DNA of 64,000 bases from Mycobacterium syngnathidarum (lineage in GTDB: Bacteria > Actinomycetota > Actinomycetes > Mycobacteriales > Mycobacteriaceae). The stretch covers positions 558,001 to 622,000 of the forward strand of contig NZ_MLCL01000089.1 of NCBI RefSeq assembly GCF_001942625.1, given 5' to 3'. The translations under genes were made by a program, and so were the position numbers. Shown piece by piece: positions 30,943-38,480 of this stretch (position 1 is the first letter of the stretch; each line of letters opens with the position of its first letter). The notes under the pieces were generated by a model. That model was not told the origin of the DNA and searched no databases. It saw only the letters and a program-made list of their open reading frames with translations.

Positions 30943-31974
30943 TCAGTCCCGCAACGGCGCGAACGCGAACTCGGCCAACCCCTCGCGTGGAGCGATCGCG
31001 GCCTCGAAACCCAGCACCTCGGCAGCCCGCGCGGGAGATGCCACGATGTGGCGGACATCGCCGCTGCGGTACTGCCCGGTGACGGCCGGGCCCTCCGCGC
31101 CCCGGGCCGCACAGAGCAACGCTGCCACCTCGCGGATCGAGACGGGCCGGCCCGAGCACACGTTGAAGGCGTCGAAACCCCCAGCCTCGGCCTCCACCGC
31201 CGCGACGTTGGCCGCGGCCACATCGTCGACGTGGACGAAATCGCGCATCTGCGCACCGTCCTCGTAAACCTTTGGCACACTGCCGGATTCCAACTGGGAC
31301 CGGAAAATCGCGGCCACCCCGGAATAAGGCGTGTCGCGGGGCATGTGCGGCCCGTACACGTTGTGGTAACGCAGTGCGACGACGGAGGCCGCGGCGGCGT
31401 CGCTCCAAGCCAGGGCGTAGTGCTCCTGCGCGGTCTTGCTCGCCGCGTACAGGCTGCGCGGGCGCAGCGGCGCGGCCTCGTCCACCAAGGCCCATTGCAG
31501 CGGCCCGCCACCGAGCGGGCACCGGTGATCGAACACTCCCACGTCCAGATCGGCACGCAAGCGCGGCAGCGGATCGACTGGGCCGTGCTGCGGGCACCGG
31601 TAGGAGCCCTGCCCGTAGACGACCATCGACGAGGCCAACACCAGCCGCGAGCAGCCTGCCGCGAACATCTCGGCCAGCAGCACCGTCGTGCCGTAATCGT
31701 TGTGGCTGCCGTAGGCAGGCGCGTCGGCGGCGTCGACACCGGCCCCGACCACCGCAGCCTGATGGCACACCACGTCGACACCCCTGAGCAGGGGTGCCAG
31801 GGCGTCACGGTCACGGATGTCGACCCGACGGCAGTCGGCCGGCGGTTCAGCACCTTCGCCGTGCGCGGCGGCCAACATGGTGTCGACACCCACGACCTCG
31901 TGCCCGGCTTGCCGCAGCGCGGTGGCTATCCGGGTGCCGATGAAACCGGCCGCACCGGTGAGCAGAACCCTCAC
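30943..31974 (-). CDS. galE3: NAD-dependent sugar-nucleotide epimerase/dehydratase (GalE3-like, Rv0536)
   Basis: A 343-residue extended SDR. The NAD-binding Rossmann motif is LLTGAAGFIGTRIA at residues 4-17. HQAAVVGAGVDAA lies near 72, the catalytic YAASK at about 178 (SLYAASKTAQEHYALAW), and VVALRYHNVYGPHMPRDTP follows. It would act on a nucleotide sugar. The symbol follows the M. tuberculosis naming by position (Rv0536); the true substrate is unproved. ATG at 31974 overlaps the MTA phosphorylase stop by four bases (ATGA), so the two are translationally coupled. Its stop lies 52 bases before the nitronate monooxygenase start. Confidence 0.86.
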   Translation of the reverse strand: MRVLLTGAAGFIGTRIATALRQAGHEVVGVDTMLAAAHGEGAEPPADCRRVDIRDRDALAPLLRGVDVVCHQAAVVGAGVDAADAPAYGSHNDYGTTVLLAEMFAAGCSRLVLASSMVVYGQGSYRCPQHGPVDPLPRLRADLDVGVFDHRCPLGGGPLQWALVDEAAPLRPRSLYAASKTAQEHYALAWSDAAAASVVALRYHNVYGPHMPRDTPYSGVAAIFRSQLESGSVPKVYEDGAQMRDFVHVDDVAAANVAAVEAEAGGFDAFNVCSGRPVSIREVAALLCAARGAEGPAVTGQYRSGDVRHIVASPARAAEVLGFEAAIAPREGLAEFAFAPLRD

Positions 31975-32747
31975 GGCAGCTCGAACGGCAACTTCACACC
32001 GTCGTGGGCCAGGCAGTGCGTGCAGGCGCGCTCGGCATCGACCGCTTCCAAGGCCTCATGCACGAGCTTCTTGAACGGCACCAGGTTCCGCTCGAACTCG
32101 GCGAAGACGTCCACCGTCGTCACCCCCGAACCGGCCTCGATCCCGGCATCCAGATCGGTGACCAAAGCGATTGCCGCATAACATATCTCAAGCTCACGTG
32201 CCAACACGGCCTCGGGATAGCCGGTCATGTTCACCAGCGTGAAACCCTGCTCGGCGAACCACCGGCTCTCCGCGCGGGTGGAAAACCGCGGACCCTGGAT
32301 CACCACCATGGTGGCCCCGTCGACCACACCGGGCAGCCCGGCGGCCACCGACCGCAGTGCCGGACAGTACGGATCGGCGAAGCCGACGTGGATGCCACCT
32401 GAATCGAAGTAGGTGTCGGCGCGCCCACGGGTGCGGTCCACCAACTGATCCGGCACCACGATCGAACCCGGCCCCAGGTCGGTGGTCAGACTGCCGACCG
32501 CACACGGGGCGAAGATCCGTCGCACCCCCAGCGTGCGCAGCGCCCACAGGTTGGCCCGGTACGGGACCGTGTGCGGCGAGTACTCGTGGCCCGCCCCGTG
32601 GCGGGGCAGGAAGGCCACCTCATGCCCGCCCACCGTGCCCACCGTGACCGGTGCGCTGGGCGCACCGTAAGGGGTGTCCACGGCGACGGTGCGGGCCTCC
32701 GGCCCGAAGAACGAATAGAAACCACTACCGCCGATGACGCCGAGCAT
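31971..32747 (-). CDS. 5'-methylthioadenosine (or purine nucleoside) phosphorylase, Rv0535-like
   Basis: A 258-residue PNP/MTAP-family phosphorylase that would cleave methylthioadenosine with phosphate to adenine and methylthioribose-1-phosphate, recycling a by-product of polyamine-type metabolism. Landmarks: VIGGSGFYSFFGPE at residues 3-16, LPRHGAGHEYSPHTVPYRAN near 48 (phosphate site), APCAVGSLTTDLGPGSIVVP near 81, and MTGYPEAVLARELEICYAAI near 176. M. tuberculosis Rv0535 acts as an MTA phosphorylase. Start ATG at 32747. It follows the small acidic protein gene by 6 bases and leads into galE3. Confidence 0.9.
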   Translation of the reverse strand: MLGVIGGSGFYSFFGPEARTVAVDTPYGAPSAPVTVGTVGGHEVAFLPRHGAGHEYSPHTVPYRANLWALRTLGVRRIFAPCAVGSLTTDLGPGSIVVPDQLVDRTRGRADTYFDSGGIHVGFADPYCPALRSVAAGLPGVVDGATMVVIQGPRFSTRAESRWFAEQGFTLVNMTGYPEAVLARELEICYAAIALVTDLDAGIEAGSGVTTVDVFAEFERNLVPFKKLVHEALEAVDAERACTHCLAHDGVKLPFELP

Positions 32748-32753
32748 GCAGTG

Positions 32754-33029
32754 CTATTCGTCCTCGTCGTGGGGCTTGACGGGATCCGCAGGCACCTTGT
32801 CGGCGGCTACGTCGAGGTCGTCGTCGAAGTCCTCGAAATCCTCGTTGGCCTTGCGAGCGCCGTCGGCGATCTCGAAGACATCGGTGGCCAGGCCACCGAT
32901 CGCGGTCGCGACCTCCTTGACGGCCGTGGTGATGATCGAGGTGACCTGCCCGACCGTGGAGGCCACGGCCTCGACGGATTCCTGCAGCACGTCCTTGCCG
33001 ATCTCGGTCTTGCTGAGCTGCTCCTTCAT
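32754..33029 (-). CDS. Small acidic conserved hypothetical
   Basis: A 91-residue protein: a helical N-terminal half (LSKTEIGKDVLQESVEAVA, VTSIITTAVKEVATAIGGLA) and a strongly acidic C-terminal half (NEDFEDFDDDLDVAADKV) ending DPVKPHDEDE. No membrane helix or signal peptide. It is soluble and possibly coiled. It sits 6 bases before the MTA phosphorylase and is divergent from menA across 50 bases. No known domain; unrecognised. Confidence 0.7.
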   Translation of the reverse strand: MKEQLSKTEIGKDVLQESVEAVASTVGQVTSIITTAVKEVATAIGGLATDVFEIADGARKANEDFEDFDDDLDVAADKVPADPVKPHDEDE

Positions 33030-33079
33030 GAGGCTCAGTGTAAGAGTCCGCGCGAGGCGGCACCGGGTCAGCTCATACG

Positions 33080-33958
33080 ATGACGATCGTGGCCAGTTTC
33101 GCGCAATGGATCGAAGGCGCCCGTCCCCGCACCCTGCCCAATGCCGTCGCCCCGGTGCTCGCCGGTACCGGCGCCGCGGCCTGGCTGGGCTCGGCCGTGT
33201 GGTGGAAAGCGTTGCTGGCGCTGGCCGTATCGCTCGCATTGATCATCGGGGTGAACTACGCCAACGACTACTCCGACGGCATCCGGGGCACCGACGACGT
33301 GCGATCCGGCCCGTTGCGCCTGGTGGGTTCCAAACTGGCCTCGCCGCGGGCGGTGCTGACCGCGGCAGTGGTGAGCCTGGTGGTGGGCGCGGTGGCCGGG
33401 CTGGCGTTGGCGGCGGTGAGCGCGCCGTGGCTGATCGCAGTCGGTGCCGTGTGCATCGCCGGGGCCTGGCTGTACACCGGCGGCAAGAAGCCCTACGGCT
33501 ACCTGGGCCTGGGAGAAGTCGCCGTCTTCATCTTCTTCGGCCTCGTCGCGGTGTTGGGCACGCAATACACCCAGGCCCTGCGCATCGACTGGGTCGGGCT
33601 GGTCGCCGCGGTGGCGATGGGCTCGCTGTCCTCGGCCGTGCTGGTGGCCAACAACCTGCGCGACATCCCCACCGACACCGAATCCGGGAAGATCACCCTC
33701 GCGGTGCGCCTCGGTGACGCCCGCACCCGGCTGCTGTATCAACTGCTGGTCGGCGTGGCCCTGGTGCTGCCCCTGGTACTGATGGCGGCCACCCCGTGGT
33801 GTGCGGTCGGCCTGCTCGCAGTCGCACCGGCGGTGCGGGCGCTGCGACCGGTGCGCAACGGCAGCACCGGCGCCCAGTTGATCCCGGTGCTGCGCGACAC
33901 CGGCCTGACCATGCTGGCGTGGGCGGTTACGGTGTCGGCAGCCTTGTTCCTGGGCTGA
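33080..33958 (+). CDS. menA: 1,4-dihydroxy-2-naphthoate polyprenyltransferase
   Basis: A 292-residue polytopic prenyltransferase of the UbiA superfamily, which attaches the polyprenyl tail to dihydroxynaphthoate in menaquinone synthesis, in the membrane. First Asp-rich motif [20 protein letters not shown] is at residues 56-75, second motif [20 protein letters not shown] near 190. Nine hydrophobic helices include [15 protein letters not shown] and [32 protein letters not shown] at 12-29 is characteristic. ATG at 33080. In M. tuberculosis menA is Rv0534c, adjoining the Rv0535-like gene, as here. Confidence 0.96.
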   Translation: MTIVASFAQWIEGARPRTLPNAVAPVLAGTGAAAWLGSAVWWKALLALAVSLALIIGVNYANDYSDGIRGTDDVRSGPLRLVGSKLASPRAVLTAAVVSLVVGAVAGLALAAVSAPWLIAVGAVCIAGAWLYTGGKKPYGYLGLGEVAVFIFFGLVAVLGTQYTQALRIDWVGLVAAVAMGSLSSAVLVANNLRDIPTDTESGKITLAVRLGDARTRLLYQLLVGVALVLPLVLMAATPWCAVGLLAVAPAVRALRPVRNGSTGAQLIPVLRDTGLTMLAWAVTVSAALFLG

Positions 33959-33972
33959 GTTGCTGACCCGCT

Positions 33973-34061
33973 CCTCGCCGGTTTCTCGCCCGCGGCGCCG
34001 ATTTCCACGTGTTGGTCGCGGTGAGTCGACATCCACGACCCGCACGTAGGAAGCGGCGAGG
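33973..34061. repeat. Long imperfect palindrome between menA and the MHS transporter
   Basis: Outer arms CCTCGCCG (33973-33980) and CGGCGAGG (34054-34061) are perfect. Inner arms ACGTGTTGGTCGCGG and CCACGACCCGCACGT match at 12 of 15. It may terminate menA or be a degenerate interspersed repeat. Confidence 0.5.
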
Positions 34062-34146
34062 TCGGGCTTCACAAACCGCGCGGTGCACCCGCGTAGTGCA
34101 TTAACGTGGCCGTCGGCCTGCAACGCCGACCACCTGGGGGATGCGC

Positions 34147-35496
34147 ATGACGACCACCACCGAGGCGCATCAGCCCGCGCCGTCGGGCCGCGCCCAAACC
34201 CGCCGCGCCATCTGGAACACCATCAGGGGGTCGTCGGGCAATCTCGTCGAGTGGTACGACGTCTACGTCTACACGGTGTTCGCCACCTACTTCGAAGCGC
34301 AGTTCTTCGACAAGGCCGACAAGAACGCCACTGTCTACGTGTACGCGATCTTCGCGGTCACCTTCCTCACCCGCCCGATCGGCTCGTGGTTCTTCGGCCG
34401 CTTCGCCGACCGGCGCGGCCGCCGCGCCGCGCTGACCGTCAGCGTCTCGCTGATGGCGCTGTGCTCCCTGGTGATCGCGGTGGTGCCCTCGCGCGAAACC
34501 ATCGGTGTCGCAGCGCCGGTCATCCTGATCCTGTGCCGGCTGGTACAGGGCTTCGCGACCGGCGGCGAGTACGGCACCTCGGCCACCTACATGTCCGAGG
34601 CCGCCACCCGGGAACGGCGCGGCTTCTTCTCCTCATTCCAGTACGTGACGCTCGTCGGTGGTCACGTACTCGCGCAGTTCACCCTGTTGATCATCCTCAC
34701 CACGTTCAGCACGGAGCAGGTACATGAATTCGGTTGGCGCATCGGCTTCGCCATCGGCGGTGTGGCCGCGATCGTGGTGTTCTGGTTGCGCCGCACCATG
34801 GACGAATCGCTGTCCCCCGAACAACTCGAAGCGATCAAGCTGGGCAAGGACACCAGCTCGGGGTCGGTGGCCGAACTGCTCACCCGCTATTGGCGGCCGC
34901 TGCTGCTGTGCTTCCTGATCACGATGGGCGGCACCCTGGCGTTCTACGCCTACAGCGTCAACGCCCCGGCCATCGTCAAGACCACCTACAAAGATCAGGC
35001 GATGACGGCCACCTGGGTCAACCTGATCGGGCTGATCTTCTTGATGGCGATCCAGCCCGTGGGCGGGATGATCAGTGACAAGGTGGGCCGTAAACCGCTG
35101 CTGGTGTGGTTCGGCATCGGCGGGGTGATCTACACCTTTTTCCTGTTCACCTATCTGCCCCAGACACATTCACCGATCTTGTCGTTCCTGCTGGTTGCCG
35201 TCGCATACGTGATCCTGACCGGATACACCTCGATCAACGCCCTGGTGAAATCCGAGTTGTTCCCCTCGCACGTGCGCGCCCTCGGCGTAGGAGTCGGCTA
35301 CGCAATGGCAAATTCGATGTTCGGTGGCACCGCTCCGGTGATCTACCAGGCCCTCAAAGACCGCGACCTCGTGCCGTGGTTCATCGTCTACGTCACGGTG
35401 TGCATCGCACTGTCACTCGCGGTGTACGTGTTCTTCCTCAGGAACAAGGCCGAAACCTACCTGGACCAGGAGAAGGGCTCAGCCTTCGTCCGGTAG
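34147..35496 (+). CDS. MHS-family major facilitator transporter (KgtP/ProP/ShiA type)
   Basis: A 449-residue secondary transporter with 12 helices of the metabolite:H+ symporter family, importing an organic acid, shikimate-like or betaine-like solute. GNLVEWYDVYVYTVFATYF near residue 31 is the family's first-helix signature. SWFFGRFADRRGRRAALTV near 79 and GGMISDKVGRKPLLVWFG near 305 are the two loop motifs, and LVQGFATGGEYGTSATYMSE near 136 the substrate region. ATG at 34147 is preferred because GGGGG lies 6-10 bases before it; 34141 would lack spacing. It stands where M. tuberculosis has fabH (Rv0533c). The substrate cannot be set from sequence. Confidence 0.87.
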   Translation: MTTTTEAHQPAPSGRAQTRRAIWNTIRGSSGNLVEWYDVYVYTVFATYFEAQFFDKADKNATVYVYAIFAVTFLTRPIGSWFFGRFADRRGRRAALTVSVSLMALCSLVIAVVPSRETIGVAAPVILILCRLVQGFATGGEYGTSATYMSEAATRERRGFFSSFQYVTLVGGHVLAQFTLLIILTTFSTEQVHEFGWRIGFAIGGVAAIVVFWLRRTMDESLSPEQLEAIKLGKDTSSGSVAELLTRYWRPLLLCFLITMGGTLAFYAYSVNAPAIVKTTYKDQAMTATWVNLIGLIFLMAIQPVGGMISDKVGRKPLLVWFGIGGVIYTFFLFTYLPQTHSPILSFLLVAVAYVILTGYTSINALVKSELFPSHVRALGVGVGYAMANSMFGGTAPVIYQALKDRDLVPWFIVYVTVCIALSLAVYVFFLRNKAETYLDQEKGSAFVR

Positions 35497-35535
35497 CACA
35501 ATCGTGAAATTCGCTGCGCTCTAAGGATTTTCCCG

Positions 35536-35844
35536 TCAGTGGTCGGCCGGGGGCTGGTCGCCGCGCAACCGCGCCTGCAGTTGCTCGCGGTCCTTGCGTC
35601 GCCGCTCGTCGACCACGGCAATCGAGGCCGTCGCCCGCTCACGCAGCGGACGGAACAACCAGATACCCACCGGCAGCGCGATCACGATGGCGAACAACAA
35701 CGCCACCACGACCGGGAAATCCGCCACGACCAGACTCCCCACGCCGTAGATCGCCGCAGTCAGCACAGCGACCAGCACGAGCCGGGCGATGAGATAGACC
35801 ACGACATCGACGACCATCCGGGAGGTCGAACCACTTCCTGACAC
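35536..35844 (-). CDS. DUF4229 membrane protein (Rv0531-like)
   Basis: A 102-residue membrane protein with two helices, residues 12-36 (VVVYLIARLVLVAVLTAAIY) and about 43-66 (VVALLFAIVIALPVGIWLF). A positively charged cytoplasmic tail follows (RPLRERATASIAVVDERRRK). It corresponds to Rv0531 by order and family. Unknown function. Divergent from the 53-residue ORF at 35893, with 48 bases between. Confidence 0.82.
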   Translation of the reverse strand: MSGSGSTSRMVVDVVVYLIARLVLVAVLTAAIYGVGSLVVADFPVVVALLFAIVIALPVGIWLFRPLRERATASIAVVDERRRKDREQLQARLRGDQPPADH

Positions 35845-35892
35845 GCTCCGAGCCTACCGACGGCGCGTATATTCGGGTCAAGGAGGTTTCGA

Positions 35893-36054
35893 GTGGCGTA
35901 TCTACTCCTGCTCATTGCCGCAGCAAGCCTGGTGTATATCGGCTGGCGGCTGGCGCGGGTTTCTGGCGGTCGACCCAAGACCCGTGTGATCGGTCCTGAC
36001 GACGATCCCGAATTCCTGCGTCGGCTCGGGCACGGCGACAACCCACGCGGCTAG
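35893..36054 (+). CDS. 53-residue membrane-anchored protein (Rv0530A-like)
   Basis: A small ORF with an exceptionally good ribosome site: AAGGAGGT at 35880-35887, five bases before the GTG. Residues 2-18 form a hydrophobic helix (AYLLLLIAAASLVYIGW). The remainder is a conserved-looking polar tail: RPKTRVIGPDDDPEFLRRLG. The stop at 36052 lies 6 bases before the end of the convergent MinD-like gene. The position between Rv0531-like and Rv0530-like genes matches the small Rv0530A of M. tuberculosis. Function unknown. Confidence 0.8.
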   Translation: MAYLLLLIAAASLVYIGWRLARVSGGRPKTRVIGPDDDPEFLRRLGHGDNPRG

Positions 36055-36060
36055 CCTGGC

Positions 36061-37392
36061 TCAGGTGCGCGAGTCGGTAGCCCGGCGCGCTCCGGCGAAG
36101 TCTGACGCCACCACCGCGGCCAGCTCGATCAGAGCCTCGCGGGTGCCCGGCTTGAGGCGATCCAGGCTGATCTCGGCCCCCTCCTCCAGATGCGGATCGA
36201 ACGGCACCAGCCGCACCGCCCGGCAGCGCCGGGAGAAGTGATCCACCACTTTGGACAGATCCACCTTGCCCGACCGTGGCCGTACCGCGTTGATCACTGC
36301 GATGGAATTACGCACCAGATCCTGATGCCCGTGCGCGTCCAGCCAGTCCAGCGTGGCCGACGCACTCCGCGCCCCGTCCACCGAACCCGAGCTGATCACG
36401 ACCAGCACATCGGCCTTGGACAGCACCGCCGACATCGCCGAGTGCATCAACCCCGTCCCGCAGTCGGTCAGGACCAGGCTGTAGAACCGCTCGAGCACCT
36501 CGAGTGCGCGCAGATAGTCGTCCGAGCTGAACGCCTCCGACACCGCCGGGTCGCTCTCGGAAGCCAGCACCTCCAGCCGGCTCGGCCCCTGGGAGGTGTA
36601 CGCCCGCACGTCGCTGTAGCGCTCGATGCCTTCGGCGTCGCGCAACAGGTGGCGCACCGTCGCAGCCGTCTCCAGTGGCACCTTCTGGCTCAGCGTGCCC
36701 CGATCGGGGTTGGCGTCCACCGCAACCACCCGGTCACCACGGATCGAGGCGAACGTGGCACCCAGTGTCGCGGTGATCGTGGTCTTGCCCACGCCGCCCT
36801 TGAGCGACATCAACGCGATCCGGTAACAGCCCTGCAAGGGCTGGCTGACCTCGGCGATCAAGTTGTTGCGATGCGTGATCTTGGGGCTCTCACCCACGTT
36901 GACCTGTTTGAAAGACGCGACATACAGCGCTTTGCGCCAGCCCGAGGTGGGCGGGTTCTTGCGTTGGCCGAGCAGCGCGTCGGTGGACAGGTCGCGGTAG
37001 GCCTCGGCATGAACCCCAGGAGCGGGCGGGGCGAAGGATCCCGCGACCGACCCGGGAAAGTTCGCGGCGACCGGTGCCGGGAAGTTCCCCGGCACCGACG
37101 GGGCGGTGATCACCGGGACACCTTGCGGCGGCGTCGGAGCGGTCCATTCCGCAGGCAGCGGTGTGGAGACCCCCGGCTCGGCGGGATTGCTGAACCGCTG
37201 CTGACTGCGGAACCCGGGCACCGGGGCGAAAACCGACGGCACGGGAGGCAGATCGACCGCGGGCGGGGCAGCCTGATGGGTCACCGTCGGCTCGGCGACG
37301 GGAGCGTCCGTCGACGGCTCACCACTGTCCGGCGAGACAGCCTCCTGCGTGCCGGACGGCTCAGACATTGGCTCAGATACTGGCTCGGACAC
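36061..37392 (-). CDS. MinD/ParA-like ATPase with proline-rich N-terminus (Rv0530-like)
   Basis: A 443-residue protein. Residues 1-150 are low-complexity, rich in Pro, Ala, Ser and Val (APVPGFRSQQRFSNPAEPG). Residues 180-443 form a SIMIBI-class ATPase with deviant Walker A LKGGVGKTTITATLGATFAS near 200, DANPDRGTLSQKV and LVLTDCGTGL near 310. This architecture is shared with ESX-linked EspI/EccCb-adjacent proteins and Rv3888c-type ATPases, which act on membranes or partition complexes. It lies 89 bases downstream of ccsA on the same strand, so it could be part of the cytochrome c maturation operon. GTG at 37392 has AGAGGGG upstream. Partner unknown. Confidence 0.82.
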   Translation of the reverse strand: MSEPVSEPMSEPSGTQEAVSPDSGEPSTDAPVAEPTVTHQAAPPAVDLPPVPSVFAPVPGFRSQQRFSNPAEPGVSTPLPAEWTAPTPPQGVPVITAPSVPGNFPAPVAANFPGSVAGSFAPPAPGVHAEAYRDLSTDALLGQRKNPPTSGWRKALYVASFKQVNVGESPKITHRNNLIAEVSQPLQGCYRIALMSLKGGVGKTTITATLGATFASIRGDRVVAVDANPDRGTLSQKVPLETAATVRHLLRDAEGIERYSDVRAYTSQGPSRLEVLASESDPAVSEAFSSDDYLRALEVLERFYSLVLTDCGTGLMHSAMSAVLSKADVLVVISSGSVDGARSASATLDWLDAHGHQDLVRNSIAVINAVRPRSGKVDLSKVVDHFSRRCRAVRLVPFDPHLEEGAEISLDRLKPGTREALIELAAVVASDFAGARRATDSRT

Positions 37393-37481
37393 GAAATCCC
37401 CTCTTTTCCACACACTTCCGGCCGGACCACCACCGCGCCGCCACCTCGCGACACACGGCTATCTCACCAAGCTGACGGTAC

Positions 37482-38480
37482 CTAGCCAACCCCCGCGTAC
37501 GAGTGCAGGCCAACCGTCACCAGGTTGATGAAGAACAAGTTGAAGACCATCGCGACAAAACCCACGACGTTGATCCAAGCCGACTTGCGGTCCCGCCAAC
37601 CCGCGGTCGAGCGAGCATGCAGATACGCCGCATACACCACCCACGCGATGAACGACACCGTCTCCTTGGGGTCCCAGCCCCAATACCGGCCCCAGGCCTC
37701 CTCGGCCCAGATCGCGCCGAAGATCACGCCGAAACCGAAGATCGGGAACGCGAAGATCGTGGTGCGGTACGCGATCCGGTCCAGCGTCTGCGCGTCGGGC
37801 AGGCGCTGAAGGACGCGTCCGAAGCCGTTGTCACGCTCGGCCAGCGGCGACATCTTGAGCAGGAACAGGATGCTGGCCACCCCGGCCACCAGGAACACCC
37901 CGGAACCGAGGCTCACCACCGACACGTGGATGGGCAGCCAGTAGGACTGCAGCGCGGGCATCACCGGGGCGGCGTTGGAGTACAGCCAGCGTCCGGACAC
38001 GGTCAGCAGGATCAACACCGGAACCAGGACGAACACCCACAGCGCGCGGTACTGCGGCTTGCGCAGCACCACCGCCGCCGCGACCAGGCCGCAGAAGCTG
38101 GTCAGGTTGATGAACTCGTACATGTTGCCCCACGGCACCCGCGAGGTGGCCAAACCGCGCAGCACGATGCACAGCAACAACATGCCGATACCGACATAGG
38201 TCAGCGCCAGGCCGGTCTTGCCGACGCGCTCGTCGAACGACCGTCGGGGCGCCTCGGCGACGACGCCGGGGGTGGCGCTGTCGGCGCCGACGGTGGCGCC
38301 GATGAGGACGGATGCTCCAGCCATTTGCTCTTCGCGCGAGCGCTCATCGACCCGTCGGCCGCGGCTGTACGCCAGTTCGACGGCCAGCAGGATCAGCGCC
38401 CCGACCAGGACGACCACCGACGACGTGAACGCCCAGTCGGAGTACCTGGCCAGTCCGATGTCGATGTGCTCGGTATTCAC
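37482..38480 (-). CDS. ccsA: Cytochrome c biogenesis protein CcsA (CcsB/ResC; heme handling)
   Basis: A 332-residue polytopic membrane protein of system II cytochrome c maturation, which with ResB carries heme across the membrane and ligates it to apocytochrome c. The tryptophan-rich WWD motif AIWAEEAWGRYWGWDPKE is near residue 265. Conserved His candidates occur at HVSVVSLGSGVF and HARSTAGW, with RWLYSNAAPVMPALQSYWLP between helices. Eight or nine helices are predicted. It starts inside the resB stop by four bases (38477-38480, ATGA). Equivalent to Rv0529. It acts in the plasma membrane, with the heme site facing outside. Confidence 0.94.
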   Translation of the reverse strand: MNTEHIDIGLARYSDWAFTSSVVVLVGALILLAVELAYSRGRRVDERSREEQMAGASVLIGATVGADSATPGVVAEAPRRSFDERVGKTGLALTYVGIGMLLLCIVLRGLATSRVPWGNMYEFINLTSFCGLVAAAVVLRKPQYRALWVFVLVPVLILLTVSGRWLYSNAAPVMPALQSYWLPIHVSVVSLGSGVFLVAGVASILFLLKMSPLAERDNGFGRVLQRLPDAQTLDRIAYRTTIFAFPIFGFGVIFGAIWAEEAWGRYWGWDPKETVSFIAWVVYAAYLHARSTAGWRDRKSAWINVVGFVAMVFNLFFINLVTVGLHSYAGVG

